A stretch of DNA of 64,000 nt, taken from assembly GCF_029893805.1 (NCBI RefSeq), contig NZ_JARXYP010000002.1:6758001-6822000 (forward strand). Reading direction: 5' to 3'. This document shows, piece by piece, positions 19,998 to 28,858 of this stretch. The position numbers were made by a program, and so were the translations under genes. This stretch comes from Streptomyces sp. SAI-135. GTDB taxonomy: Bacteria > Actinomycetota > Actinomycetes > Streptomycetales > Streptomycetaceae. Below the pieces are notes generated by a model that had not been told where the DNA came from, did no database searches, and saw only the letters and a list, made by a program, of their open reading frames with translations. Each line of letters begins with the position of its first letter. Positions within the stretch are counted from its first letter, which is position 1.

Positions 19998-22121
19998 GTG
20001 ACCGCCGAGACGTCCGTGCCGTCCACAGCTCTGCTGGCAGGAGCAGACCGGGACGGTTCCAACTACACCGCGCGGCACCTGCTCGTCCTCGAGGGGCTCG
20101 AGGCCGTACGCAAGCGCCCGGGCATGTACATCGGATCGACCGACAGCCGTGGCCTGATGCACTGTCTGTGGGAGATCATCGACAACTCCGTCGACGAGGC
20201 CCTGGGGGGGTACTGCGACCACATCGAGGTGATCCTCCACGACGACGCCTCCGTGGAGGTCCGTGACAACGGCCGGGGCATCCCGGTCGACGTCGAACCC
20301 AAGACGGGCCTGTCCGGCGTCGAGGTCGTCATGACCAAGCTGCACGCCGGCGGCAAGTTCGGCGGTGGCTCGTACGCCGCCTCCGGCGGCCTGCACGGTG
20401 TGGGCGCCTCCGTGGTGAACGCCCTGTCCGCGCGGCTGGACGTCGAGGTGGACCGAGCCGGCAGCACCCATGCGATCAGCTTCCGGCGCGGCGTGCCGGG
20501 TGCCTTCGCAGGCAACGGCCCCGACGCCAAGTTCGAAGCCGCCAGCGGCCTGCGCAAGGCCAAGAGGATCCCCAAGACCCGGACCGGCACGCGCGTGCGG
20601 TACTGGGCCGACAGGCAGATCTTCCTGAAGGACGCCAAGCTCTCCCTGGAGAACCTCCACCAGCGCGCCCGCCAGACCGCGTTCCTGGTACCCGGCCTGA
20701 CCATCGTCGTCCGTGACGAATACGGCCTGGGGGAGGGCGGCAGCAAGGGCGAGGAGTCGTTCCGCTTCGACGGCGGCATCAGCGAGTTCTGCGAGTACCT
20801 GGCCACCGACAAGCCGGTCAACGACGTCCTCCGCTTCTCCGGCCAGGGCACCTTCAAGGAGACCGTCCCGGTCCTCGACGACCACGGCCAGATGACGCCC
20901 ACCGAGGTCACCCGCGAACTCGGCGTGGACGTCGCGATGCGCTGGGGGACCGGTTACGACACGACCCTCAAGTCGTTCGTCAACATCATCGCCACGCCCA
21001 AGGGCGGCACCCATGTCGCCGGCTTCGAGCAGGCCGTCACCAAGACGATGAACGAGGTGCTGCGCGCCAAGAAGCTGCTGCGTGTCGCCGAGGACGACAT
21101 CGTCAAGGACGACGCTCTCGAGGGCCTGACCGCGGTCGTCACCGTGCGCCTCGCCGAGCCGCAGTTCGAGGGCCAGACCAAGGAGGTCCTCGGCACCTCG
21201 GCGGCCCGCCGCATCGTGAACACCGTGATCTCCAAGGAGCTCAAGGCGTTCCTGACGTCCACGAAGCGGGACGCGGCGGCCCAGGCCCGGGTCGTCATGG
21301 AGAAGGCGGTCGCCGCCGCGCGCACGCGTATCGCGGCCCGCCAGCACAAGGACGCACAGCGCCGCAAGACGGCTCTGGAGTCGTCCTCGCTGCCCGCCAA
21401 GCTCGCCGACTGCCGCAGCGACGACGTCGACCGCAGCGAACTGTTCATCGTCGAGGGCGACTCCGCCCTCGGTACCGCGAAGCTCGCCCGGAACTCCGAG
21501 TTCCAGGCGCTGCTGCCCATCCGAGGCAAGATCCTCAACGTCCAGAAGTCGTCCGTCACCGACATGCTCAAGAACGTCGAGTGCGGTGCGATCATCCAGG
21601 TCATAGGAGCGGGGTCCGGCCGGACCTTCGACATCGACGCGGCCCGCTACGGCAAGATCATCATGATGACGGACGCCGATGTCGACGGCTCTCACATCCG
21701 GTGCCTGCTGCTGACCCTGTTCCAGCGCTACATGCGGCCCATGGTCGAGGCCGGCCGGGTGTTCGCCGCGGTGCCGCCGCTGCACCGCATCGAGCTCGTC
21801 CAGCCGAAGAAGGGGCAGGACAAGTACGTCTACACGTACTCGGACCGTGAGCTGCGGGAGAAGCTGCTGGAGTTCCAGAGCAAGGGCGTCCGGTACAAGG
21901 ACTCCATCCAGCGGTACAAGGGCCTCGGCGAGATGGACGCCGACCAGCTGGCCGAGACGACCATGGACCCGCGGCACCGGACCCTGCGGCGGATCAACCT
22001 CGCCGATCTGGAGGCCGCCGAGCAGGTCTTCGATCTGCTGATGGGCAACGACGTGGCGCCGCGCAAGGAGTTCATCTCGGGCTCTGCGGCGACGCTGGAC
22101 CGGTCGCGTATCGACGCGTAG
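19998..22121 (+). CDS. parE: DNA topoisomerase IV subunit B
   Basis: This 707-residue type II topoisomerase ATPase subunit has a GHKL ATP site (EIIDNSVDEALGG, DNGRGIPVDV, GGLHGVGASVVNALS) and a C-terminal Toprim domain (VEGDSALGTAKLARNSEFQA, MTDADVDGSHI). It partners with the A subunit encoded at 40610-43063 and separates linked daughter chromosomes. The gyrase genes of streptomycetes lie near the origin, so this copy fits ParE rather than GyrB; synteny beside hrdB agrees. GTG 19998 follows GAGGAG by 8 bp and is preferred to the longer frame from 19875. Confidence 0.93.
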   Translation: MTAETSVPSTALLAGADRDGSNYTARHLLVLEGLEAVRKRPGMYIGSTDSRGLMHCLWEIIDNSVDEALGGYCDHIEVILHDDASVEVRDNGRGIPVDVEPKTGLSGVEVVMTKLHAGGKFGGGSYAASGGLHGVGASVVNALSARLDVEVDRAGSTHAISFRRGVPGAFAGNGPDAKFEAASGLRKAKRIPKTRTGTRVRYWADRQIFLKDAKLSLENLHQRARQTAFLVPGLTIVVRDEYGLGEGGSKGEESFRFDGGISEFCEYLATDKPVNDVLRFSGQGTFKETVPVLDDHGQMTPTEVTRELGVDVAMRWGTGYDTTLKSFVNIIATPKGGTHVAGFEQAVTKTMNEVLRAKKLLRVAEDDIVKDDALEGLTAVVTVRLAEPQFEGQTKEVLGTSAARRIVNTVISKELKAFLTSTKRDAAAQARVVMEKAVAAARTRIAARQHKDAQRRKTALESSSLPAKLADCRSDDVDRSELFIVEGDSALGTAKLARNSEFQALLPIRGKILNVQKSSVTDMLKNVECGAIIQVIGAGSGRTFDIDAARYGKIIMMTDADVDGSHIRCLLLTLFQRYMRPMVEAGRVFAAVPPLHRIELVQPKKGQDKYVYTYSDRELREKLLEFQSKGVRYKDSIQRYKGLGEMDADQLAETTMDPRHRTLRRINLADLEAAEQVFDLLMGNDVAPRKEFISGSAATLDRSRIDA

Positions 22122-22165
22122 CGCCTTCGCGAGCTTCGGCGGACGTCCTGGTCGGCCTGGGCTTG

Positions 22166-22215
22166 AGGCCTCCGTGGGGAGGGGAGTGTCGAAGCTCCTC
22201 ATCGCACGGAGGCCT
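22166..22215. terminator. Weak candidate parE terminator
   Basis: AGGCCTCCGTG (22166-22176) pairs with CACGGAGGCCT (22205-22215), an 11-bp stem with a 28-base loop, 45 bp after the parE stop. Confidence 0.5.
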
Positions 22216-22224
22216 TCGTGTTCC

Positions 22225-22260
22225 GTCGCCCCGCCTGTCGCCCCGCCTGTCGGCCCGGCC
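22225..22260 (+). repeat. Three 12-bp tandem repeats
   Basis: Two exact copies of GTCGCCCCGCCT and a third degenerate copy run end to end in the gap between parE and the next gene. No function is evident. Confidence 0.7.
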
Positions 22261-22427
22261 GGCCGCCGCTGCGCCCCCGCCACCGCAGGCGCTGGGCCTC
22301 TGGCGCCGGACGGCCGGACGCCAGGCATCGGGCGGCAGGGGGCAGGCAGCACGCGGCCGGACCGTGAACCGGGAGCCGGCCACAGAGGGCCGATGTCTGG
22401 TGGGCAGCACAGTCAGCCGTCGCGGCT

Positions 22428-22457
22428 GGGGTTCTCCACCCTCGGGTGGAGAACCCC
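22428..22457. terminator. Perfect 13-bp hairpin with tetraloop
   Basis: GGGGTTCTCCACC pairs with GGTGGAGAACCCC around a CTCG loop, about 125 bp before the ATG at 22582. It could be a terminator for upstream transcription or part of a leader; the rest of the 460-bp gap shows only the repeats noted above and no gene. Confidence 0.65.
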
Positions 22458-22581
22458 GCCGCCTGGGAATCCACCCGTGATCCACCCCCGCTCCGATCTC
22501 CCGACCTGCGGATTTCCGTAGCTTCGAAGGTGTCGGTGGCGTCCGCTGCCGACAGCCCCTTCCTCGCTCACGGAGGCTGTG

Positions 22582-23106
22582 ATGTCCGGGCTCGTCGACG
22601 CGTTGCTGATCGTGGTCGCGGTGATCGTGGTGATCACCCGGCAGTTCCGGGCGAGCCGGATCGACACCGACCGGCGCTGGTGGCTGCTGCCCACCGCCCT
22701 GGCCGTCGTGGCACTTCGGGAGCCGGGACTGGTGGACGCCCATCACCGCACCGCATCGATCACCCTGCTCACCGCCGAACTGCTCACCGGCCTCGCCATC
22801 GGAGCCGGCTGGGCCTGGACGAGCCGGATATGGACGGAGCCGGACGGCTCGGTGTGGGGCAGGAGCACCAAGGCGAGCGGGGCTGTCTGGGCCGTCGGCA
22901 TCGCGCTGCGCGTCGGCCTCCTCGCGCTCGGTACGGCGATCGGTGTCCACCAGGACTCCTCCGCGCTGCTGCTCGCCCTGGCGGCCACCCTCTTCGTGCG
23001 CTCCGGGGTCCTCGTCCAGCGGGCGCACTCCCTGCGCCCCGCCGCCACATCTGCCCCGGCGTACGGTGAGCCCGTGCTCCGGTCCACGAACAAGGAACGG
23101 CTGTGA
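22582..23106 (+). CDS. CcdC-like (DUF1453) membrane protein
   Basis: This 174-residue protein has about five hydrophobic segments (DALLIVVAVIVVITRQF, LLPTALAVVALREPGLV, LLTAELLTGLAIGAGWAWT, AVWAVGIALRVGLLALGTA, LLLALAATLFVRSGVLV) and an RQFRASRIDTDRRWW loop that recalls the DUF1453/CcdC family. The start ATG 22582 follows GGAGG by 5 bp. Its stop overlaps the GTG of the histidine kinase gene by 4 bp, so the two are translationally coupled and the protein may assist or modulate signalling. The function is unproven. Confidence 0.75.
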   Translation: MSGLVDALLIVVAVIVVITRQFRASRIDTDRRWWLLPTALAVVALREPGLVDAHHRTASITLLTAELLTGLAIGAGWAWTSRIWTEPDGSVWGRSTKASGAVWAVGIALRVGLLALGTAIGVHQDSSALLLALAATLFVRSGVLVQRAHSLRPAATSAPAYGEPVLRSTNKERL

Positions 23107-24254
23107 CGGACAACGCTTGGACCCGCTGGCCCTCCCGGGAGGCGCTCGGGCGTGAGCCGACCACGCGCCCTCGGCGTCTGCTCGGCTGGGTCATACGGTC
23201 GCTGGTGCTGGCCATGCTCCTCTGGGGCGCGTTCAACAGCAGCCATGTGCGGGGCTGGGGCGTGCTCGGCGCAGTGGCAGGAATCCTCCTGTCCGCCTTC
23301 GTCGCCTGGGCACTCTTCCGCACCACCCTGGCGCACCGGCTCTGGCCCTCCCTGCTGCTCTTCGGCGTCCTCTTGGCGATCGCGGTCGCCGCCCAGGCTG
23401 CGGACTTCGGGGTCGTCGCCCTCGTGCTGTGGTGCGGATGCGCCGTCACCGCTCTGGAACGGCTGCCCATGGCCGCCGCCCTGCCCGTGACCGTGGTCGC
23501 TCTCGCCCTCTACGCCGCTGTCAACGACGACGTGTGGCTGACCACCCTGGCCACGACCGCGGGCCTCGCCCTGGCCGGCTATGTCCTGCGGCTGGACGCC
23601 GAGGCCCGGGGCAACGCGCAACGGCTGCTCAGCCAGGAGCGGGCCGCCCGGGCGGCCGAGGCGGAGACGGCGGCCCTAGCGGAGCGGGCCCGGATCGCCC
23701 GGGAGATCCACGACGTGCTGGCCCACAGTCTCTCGGCCCAGCTCGTGCACCTGGAGGCGGCCCGGTTGCTGATCGAGGGGGGCGCAGAGCGGGACCAGAT
23801 CCTGGAAAGGGTGGTGGCGGCTCGGGGCATGGCCCGAGACGGTCTTGCGGAGACCCGGCAGGCGCTGTCGGCCCTGCGTGGGGACATGACCCCGCTGGAG
23901 GAGTTCCTGAACCAGCTCGTCGGGACGGCCGACGGAGCCGAGACCACCATTTCGGGTGAGCGCAGACCGCTTTCGGCCGAGGCCTCGCAGGCCGTGCGCA
24001 GGGTCGCGCAGGAGGCCCTGACCAACGTCCGCAAGCATGCGCCGGGGGCAAAGGTCCGGATGCTGCTGGAGTACGGCGAGGAGCAGGTGACGCTGGTCGT
24101 GCGCGACTCGGGCGGTTCGCCGGGTGAACTCACCACCACCGGAGGCGGGTACGGTCTGCTGGGAATGCGGGAGCGGGCCGAGTTGCTGGGTGGTTCGCTG
24201 CACGCCGGGCCGGACGACGAAGGGTTCGTGGTGACGTTGAAGGTGCCGGTGTGA
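23103..24254 (+). CDS. Sensor histidine kinase, NarL/DesK type
   Basis: This 383-residue kinase has about six N-terminal membrane segments (roughly residues 27-160) with short loops and no large extracellular domain. A coiled region follows, then HisKA_3 with the phospho-acceptor histidine in ARIAREIHDVLAHSL and a C-terminal HATPase (VAQEALTNVRKHAPGAKV, GGGYGLLGMRERAELLGG). It should phosphorylate the adjacent response regulator; the GTG of that gene overlaps its stop by 4 bp. The stimulus is probably sensed in the membrane. The acetate symporter pair just downstream is a plausible target. Confidence 0.93.
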   Translation: MTDNAWTRWPSREALGREPTTRPRRLLGWVIRSLVLAMLLWGAFNSSHVRGWGVLGAVAGILLSAFVAWALFRTTLAHRLWPSLLLFGVLLAIAVAAQAADFGVVALVLWCGCAVTALERLPMAAALPVTVVALALYAAVNDDVWLTTLATTAGLALAGYVLRLDAEARGNAQRLLSQERAARAAEAETAALAERARIAREIHDVLAHSLSAQLVHLEAARLLIEGGAERDQILERVVAARGMARDGLAETRQALSALRGDMTPLEEFLNQLVGTADGAETTISGERRPLSAEASQAVRRVAQEALTNVRKHAPGAKVRMLLEYGEEQVTLVVRDSGGSPGELTTTGGGYGLLGMRERAELLGGSLHAGPDDEGFVVTLKVPV

Positions 24255-24946
24255 CCGTGGGGGAGGAGACGAAGAAGTCCGCGCGGGTGGTGGTCGCGGA
24301 CGACCAGACCGTAGTGCGCGAAGGCATCGTGATGCTGCTCGGTCTGCTGCCCGGTATCGAGGTCGTGGGTGCGGCCGGCGACGGCGAGGAGGCGGTGGAG
24401 CTCGTCGCCGAACTCGCCCCGGACGTGGTGCTGATGGACCTGCGCATGCCCCGCTGTGACGGGGTGGAGGCGACCCGGAGGATCCGGGCCGAGTACCCCG
24501 GAACGCAGGTCGTGGTGCTGACGACGTTCGGGGACGACGAGTCGCTGTTCCCCGCGCTCAAGGCGGGGGCGCGCGGCTATCTCACCAAGGACGCGGGCGG
24601 TGACGAGATCGTGCGGGCCGTGCACAGTGTGCTCTCCGGGGACGCCGGGCTCTCGCCGAGCGTCCAACGGCGTTTGCTGGAGCGGCTGTCGGACCCTGAG
24701 CCGCCGCAGCCGGTGCCCACGGAGGCGCCCGACGGGCTCACTGCCCGGGAGGTCGAAGTGCTGGCGCTGATCGCCGAAGGGCTGACCAATCAGGAGATCG
24801 CCCGCCGGCTGCACGTCTCCACCGCCACGGTGAAGACCCACATCAACAACCTCTTTGCCAAGACGGGCATCAAGGACCGTGCACAGGCGGTGCGTTACGC
24901 CTATGCGAAAGGGCTTGTACGGCCACCGATGGGAGGAATCACCTGA
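24251..24946 (+). CDS. NarL/LuxR-family response regulator
   Basis: This 231-residue regulator has a receiver domain with VVVADDQTVVREG and phospho-acceptor Asp in VVLMDLRMPRCDG, and a C-terminal LuxR helix-turn-helix (LTAREVEVLALIAEGLTNQE, IARRLHVSTATVKTHINNLF). It starts at GTG 24251, overlapping the kinase stop. The end is 60 bp before the DUF485 gene, so the symporter genes may belong to the same transcription unit or be its regulon. Confidence 0.95.
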   Translation: MTVGEETKKSARVVVADDQTVVREGIVMLLGLLPGIEVVGAAGDGEEAVELVAELAPDVVLMDLRMPRCDGVEATRRIRAEYPGTQVVVLTTFGDDESLFPALKAGARGYLTKDAGGDEIVRAVHSVLSGDAGLSPSVQRRLLERLSDPEPPQPVPTEAPDGLTAREVEVLALIAEGLTNQEIARRLHVSTATVKTHINNLFAKTGIKDRAQAVRYAYAKGLVRPPMGGIT

Positions 24947-25006
24947 TGGGGTGAAGAGCGCGGGGAAGAAGAGTCGGGGATCTTCCCGTTCTGTCCATCC
25001 TTGGGC

Positions 25007-25576
25007 ATGCAGTCAAGCAACGCTCGTCCCCGCGGAAGCGGAGGGGATGCCGAGAGTTCGGCCGAGAACCACCACGGCCACGATGTGGCCCGTGCCGAAG
25101 CACCCGCCGGGGCCGGGGTGCGGTACGAGGATCCCTGGTACGACGAGCTCGCCTCCGGCTGGGGAGAGACGGGCGGTGACGGCACAGCTGCGGCACCCGT
25201 CGCGACGGCACGCGCGGAGCGCGAGAACCGGGCCGCCGCGGCGGCCGACGTCTACCTCGAGGTGCAGCGCAGCGCGGCCTTCCAGGAGGTGCGCAGCAGG
25301 TACCGGAGGTTCGTGGTGCCGGCGGGCATCGGGTTCTTCGCCTGGTACGTGGCCTACGTCGTGACGGCGACGAGCGCTCCCGGACTGATGGCACGACCGG
25401 TGGCCGGAGCTGTGAACGTGGCGATGCTCGCGGGACTTGGACAGTTCCTCACCACCTTCCTGCTGACCTGGGCCTACGCCCGGCATGCGAGGCTGCGCCG
25501 GGACCGGGCCGCGCTCGAACTGCGGTGGGACACCCAGGAGCTGACGCGTTCGGCCCGGGGCGGTGCGTCGTCGTGA
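25007..25576 (+). CDS. DUF485 membrane protein, symporter partner (YjcH-like)
   Basis: This 189-residue protein has a ~75-residue disordered N-terminal part and a DUF485 domain with VQRSAAFQEVRSRYRRFVVP followed by two membrane segments (AGIGFFAWYVAYVVTA, VAMLAGLGQFLTTFLLTWAY) and a charged C-terminal tail. In proteobacteria the short DUF485 protein YjcH is co-encoded with the acetate permease ActP; here the pairing is the same, with the GTG of the symporter overlapping this stop. The long hydrophilic N-terminus is an actinobacterial addition. ATG 25007 is preferred to TTG 25001, but no ribosome site is clear. Confidence 0.85.
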   Translation: MQSSNARPRGSGGDAESSAENHHGHDVARAEAPAGAGVRYEDPWYDELASGWGETGGDGTAAAPVATARAERENRAAAAADVYLEVQRSAAFQEVRSRYRRFVVPAGIGFFAWYVAYVVTATSAPGLMARPVAGAVNVAMLAGLGQFLTTFLLTWAYARHARLRRDRAALELRWDTQELTRSARGGASS

Positions 25577-27165
25577 CGGGGGACCACCAGACTCTGGCGC
25601 TGTTGCTGTTCAGCGCGTTCGTCGCGGTCACGCTGGGGATCACGACATGGGTGAGCCGCCACCGGCACGGTTCGGCGGAGGAGTTCTACGCCGGCGGGCG
25701 GTTGTTCTCGCCGATGGAGAATGGTTTTGCCATCGCGGGCGACTACATGTCGGCCGCGTCCTTCCTCGGTATCTCCGGGCTCATCGCGCTCTTCGGGTAC
25801 GACGGGATGCTCTACTCGGTGGGTTTCCTGGTGGCGTGGCTGGTGGTGCTGTTCCTCGTCGCGGAACTGGTGCGCAACTGCGGGCGGTTTACGCTCGCCG
25901 ACGTGGTCGCCGCGCGGATGAACGAGCGGCCGGTGCGGATCGCGGCGGGGACTTCGTCGGTCACCGTGTCCGTTCTGTACCTGGTGGCCCAGATGGTGGG
26001 CGCGGGCAGTCTGGTTGCGCTGCTGCTCGGCGGCACCGGCGAGGCGGCCCAGTCCTGGACCGTCATCGCCGTCGGGGCGCTCATGGTGATCTATGTGTCC
26101 CTGGGAGGGATGCGGGCGACGACCTGGATCCAGATCGTCAAGGCGGTGCTGCTGCTCGGTGGGACCGTCGCACTGACCGTGCTCGTGCTGGTGCGGTTCC
26201 ACGGAGATGTCGACCAACTGCTGCTCACGGCCGCGGAGCGCAGCGGCCACGGCCAGTCGTTCCTGGCACCTGGTCTGAAGTACGGCGGGGACTGGACGGC
26301 CCGCCTCGACTTCATCAGTCTGGGACTGGCTCTCGTGCTCGGCACAGCAGGGCTGCCGCACATCCTCTCCCGCTTCTACACCGTTCCCACGGCACGCGCC
26401 GCACGGCGTTCGGTGGTGTGGTCGATCGGGCTCATCGGTGGCTTCTACCTGATGACGATCGTCCTCGGGTTCGGTGCCGCGGCGATCGTGGGCCCCGAGA
26501 CGGTCCGGGGATCGAACGCCGCGGGCAACACCGCGGTCCCCCTCCTGGCCCTCGACCTGGGCGGCGGCGCCGACTCCACGGGAGGAACGGTTCTGTTCGC
26601 GATCGTCGCCGCGGTCGCGTTCGCCACGATCCTCGCCGTGGTCGCCGGCATCACTCTCGCCTCCTCCGCCTCTGTGGCCCATGACCTGTACGCCTCACTG
26701 CGGCGGCGACGGGCCAAGCCCCGCAGCGAGGTGGCCGTGGCCAGGACCGCCGCCGTGGGGATCGGCGTGATCGCGATCGCGCTCGGCCTGCTGGCCCGCG
26801 ATCTCAACGTCGCCTTCCTGGTCGGCCTCGCCTTCGCCGTGGCCGCGTCCGCGAATCTGCCGGTGCTGCTCTACTCGCTGTTCTGGCCCGGATTCACCAC
26901 CCGAGGCGCCGTCTGGTCCGTCTACGGCGGACTGATCCCGGCCATGGCTCTGGTCCTGCTGTCGCCCGTGGTGTCCGGAAGCCCCGAGTCCCTCTTCCCG
27001 GGCGTCGACTTCCAGTACTTCCCGCTGCAGAACCCAGGGGTCGTCTCCATCCCGCTGGGCTTCGTCGCGGGCTGGCTCGGCACGGTCACCTCGGCGGAGG
27101 TCGCCGACGAGGCCAAGCACGCGGAGACCGAGGTGCGGTCACTCACGGGGGCGGGGGCCGTGTAG
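25573..27165 (+). CDS. actP: Sodium:solute symporter, cation/acetate type
   Basis: This 530-residue integral membrane protein of the SSS family has about 13 membrane segments. Family marks include EEFYAGGRLFSPMENGFAIA and GDYMSAASFLGISGLIALFG near the N-terminus and LGTAGLPHILSRFYTVPTAR centrally, all typical of ActP-like acetate/monocarboxylate carriers. It uses a cation gradient to import short carboxylates. The GTG start at 25573 is coupled to the DUF485 gene. Substrate preference (acetate, pyruvate, propionate) cannot be fixed from sequence, but nearby citrate synthases fit acetate use. Confidence 0.88.
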   Translation: MTGDHQTLALLLFSAFVAVTLGITTWVSRHRHGSAEEFYAGGRLFSPMENGFAIAGDYMSAASFLGISGLIALFGYDGMLYSVGFLVAWLVVLFLVAELVRNCGRFTLADVVAARMNERPVRIAAGTSSVTVSVLYLVAQMVGAGSLVALLLGGTGEAAQSWTVIAVGALMVIYVSLGGMRATTWIQIVKAVLLLGGTVALTVLVLVRFHGDVDQLLLTAAERSGHGQSFLAPGLKYGGDWTARLDFISLGLALVLGTAGLPHILSRFYTVPTARAARRSVVWSIGLIGGFYLMTIVLGFGAAAIVGPETVRGSNAAGNTAVPLLALDLGGGADSTGGTVLFAIVAAVAFATILAVVAGITLASSASVAHDLYASLRRRRAKPRSEVAVARTAAVGIGVIAIALGLLARDLNVAFLVGLAFAVAASANLPVLLYSLFWPGFTTRGAVWSVYGGLIPAMALVLLSPVVSGSPESLFPGVDFQYFPLQNPGVVSIPLGFVAGWLGTVTSAEVADEAKHAETEVRSLTGAGAV

Positions 27166-27188
27166 GGGCGGGGCTCACGAGCGGAGGG

Positions 27189-27881
27189 CTATGGCGCCAC
27201 CCACGCGTACCGGTGCTCAGGGCGCCCCGTGTCGCCGTATCTGAGGGACAGGCGGAGGCGTCCGGCCTGTTCGAGGTGGCGGAGGTAGCGCTGGGCGGTG
27301 GAGCGGCTCAGACCCGTCTCGGCGGCGACCTCGTGGGCCGACAGCGGGTGGCCGGCGTGGTGGAGGACGCGGCAGATGAGGTCCGTGGTCGGCTCCGAGT
27401 GGCCGCTGGGCAGGCCCGGGGAGGCCGTCGCCGGGGTGGTGCGCAGGGCGCTGAAGATCCGGTCGACCTGTTCCTGACCGGCGATGCCGTGGCCGCCGAC
27501 CCGGTCGACGGTGCGGCGCAGGGCGGCATAGGAGTCCAGGCGGGTACGCAGGGCCGCGAAGGTGAAGGGCTTGACCAGGTAGTGGAGGGCGCCCAGGCGC
27601 ATCGCGGTCTGGACGGTCGTCACGTCCCCGGCTGCCGTGATCATGATGACGTCGGTGCCGTGGCCCTGTTCCCGCATGCGGTGGACGAGTTCGAGGCCCG
27701 TCTGATCGGGCAGGTAGTGGTCCAGCAGGACCAGGTCGATGGTCCCGCGCTGCACGCTGGCCAGCGCCTGGGCGGCGTTGTGGGCGCGGGCGGCCACCCG
27801 GAAGCCGGGAACCTTCCCCACGTACTTCGCGTTGATCTCGGCGACGCGGAAGTCGTCGTCCACGACCAGGACGTCAATCAT
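27189..27881 (-). CDS. CitB/DcuR-type response regulator without adjacent kinase (paralogue 1)
   Basis: This 230-residue regulator has a receiver (MIDVLVVDDDFRVAEINA, phospho-acceptor Asp in LVLLDHYLPDQTG, Lys in YLVKPF) and a C-terminal winged helix (LSAHEVAAETGLSRSTAQRY). It is closely similar along its length to the regulator at 30951-31631, including GRPEHRYAWV at the end. No sensor kinase is beside it: it converges with the symporter gene and is divergent from the ABC importer operon. It may answer to the kinase at 31631-33304, or to a kinase elsewhere. The ATG at 27881 follows AGAGG. Confidence 0.92.
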   Translation of the reverse strand: MIDVLVVDDDFRVAEINAKYVGKVPGFRVAARAHNAAQALASVQRGTIDLVLLDHYLPDQTGLELVHRMREQGHGTDVIMITAAGDVTTVQTAMRLGALHYLVKPFTFAALRTRLDSYAALRRTVDRVGGHGIAGQEQVDRIFSALRTTPATASPGLPSGHSEPTTDLICRVLHHAGHPLSAHEVAAETGLSRSTAQRYLRHLEQAGRLRLSLRYGDTGRPEHRYAWVAP

Positions 27882-28028
27882 CGGGCCTCTTTCCCTCAAG
27901 GCCTGGCGGGCGTAACGCCCGTGTTTCGGCTCCGCTGTTGTAGCGCGCGCAAAACGAGCACAACAGGCCGTTGCAGGCAAAAGAACGGCATGTGCCCAGA
28001 AGACTGATGCCGTGGCACAGGCCACATC

Positions 28029-28034
28029 TACCGT
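28029..28034 (+). promoter_or_regulatory. Candidate -10 box of the ABC importer operon
   Basis: TACCGT ends 8 nt before the ATG at 28043, which lacks a ribosome site, suggesting a leaderless or nearly leaderless message. It lies in the 161-bp region shared with the divergent response regulator. Confidence 0.35.
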
Positions 28035-28042
28035 CCCCGGCC

Positions 28043-28858
28043 ATGAGCGCAGACACCAGCCCCGCCATCGAACTGCGGGGCGCGAGCAAGACATTCCGGA
28101 CCCCGTCGGGGGGTCTGCACACGGCCGTCAAGGGACTCGATCTCACGGTGGGACGTGGGGAGTTCGTGGCGATCGTCGGGCCCACGGGCTGTGGCAAGTC
28201 GACCACGTTGACGCTGGTCAGCGGGTTGGAGGAGCCTTCCGAGGGTGAGGTCCTGGTCGTCGGGGAGCCGGTCCGGGGGGTCGGGGACAAGGTCGGTTTC
28301 GTCTTCCAGCAGGACGCCACGTTCCCCTGGCGCACGGTCCTGTCCAACGTGATGTCCGGTCCCCGCTTTCGCGGTGTGCCCAAGGCGGAGGCCAGGCAGA
28401 AGGCGCGGGAATGGCTGGCCAGGGTCGGGCTCGCGGCCTTCGAGGACCGTTACCCCCACCAGCTCTCCGGAGGTCAGCGCAAGCGCGTCGCGCTCGCCGC
28501 GACCTTCGTCAACGACCCCGAGATCCTGCTGATGGACGAGCCATTCTCCGCGCTCGACGTGCAGACCCGGGCCCTGATGTCCGACGAGCTCCTCGAACTG
28601 TGGGAGGGCACGGGCGCCTCCGTCGTCTTCGTCACCCACGACCTCGAGGAGTCCATCGCGCTGGCGGACAAGGTCGTCGTGATGACGGCCGGGCCCGCCA
28701 CCGTCAAGCAGGTCTTCGAGATCGACCTGCCGCGGCCGCGCAAGGTCGAGTCGGTCCGCCTGGAGCCGCGGTTCATCGAGATCTACCGCGAGATCTGGCA
28801 GTCCCTCGGCGAAGAGGTCCGCATCACCCGCGAGAGGGGCGCCGCCCATGTCGCCTGA
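28043..28858 (+). CDS. ABC importer ATP-binding protein (NitT/TauT class)
   Basis: This 271-residue ATPase has Walker A GPTGCGKST, Q-loop FVFQQDATFPW, signature LSGGQRKRVALA, Walker B ILLMDEPFSALD and switch histidine FVTHDLEES. The DATFPW element after the Q-loop is usual for nitrate/sulfonate/taurine-type importers. It forms an operon with the permease, whose ATG overlaps this gene by 11 bp, and a lipoprotein receptor. The complex imports an unidentified small organic solute. Confidence 0.93.
   Translation: MSADTSPAIELRGASKTFRTPSGGLHTAVKGLDLTVGRGEFVAIVGPTGCGKSTTLTLVSGLEEPSEGEVLVVGEPVRGVGDKVGFVFQQDATFPWRTVLSNVMSGPRFRGVPKAEARQKAREWLARVGLAAFEDRYPHQLSGGQRKRVALAATFVNDPEILLMDEPFSALDVQTRALMSDELLELWEGTGASVVFVTHDLEESIALADKVVVMTAGPATVKQVFEIDLPRPRKVESVRLEPRFIEIYREIWQSLGEEVRITRERGAAHVA

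Noticed and set aside
19998..22121. Reading this gene and 40610-43063 as gyrB and gyrA
   Set aside because: Streptomyces gyrB/gyrA lie together near oriC; these lie 18 kb apart, beside hrdB and CobW, and the A subunit lacks a clear GyrA box. ParE/ParC fits better, although sequence comparison would settle it.
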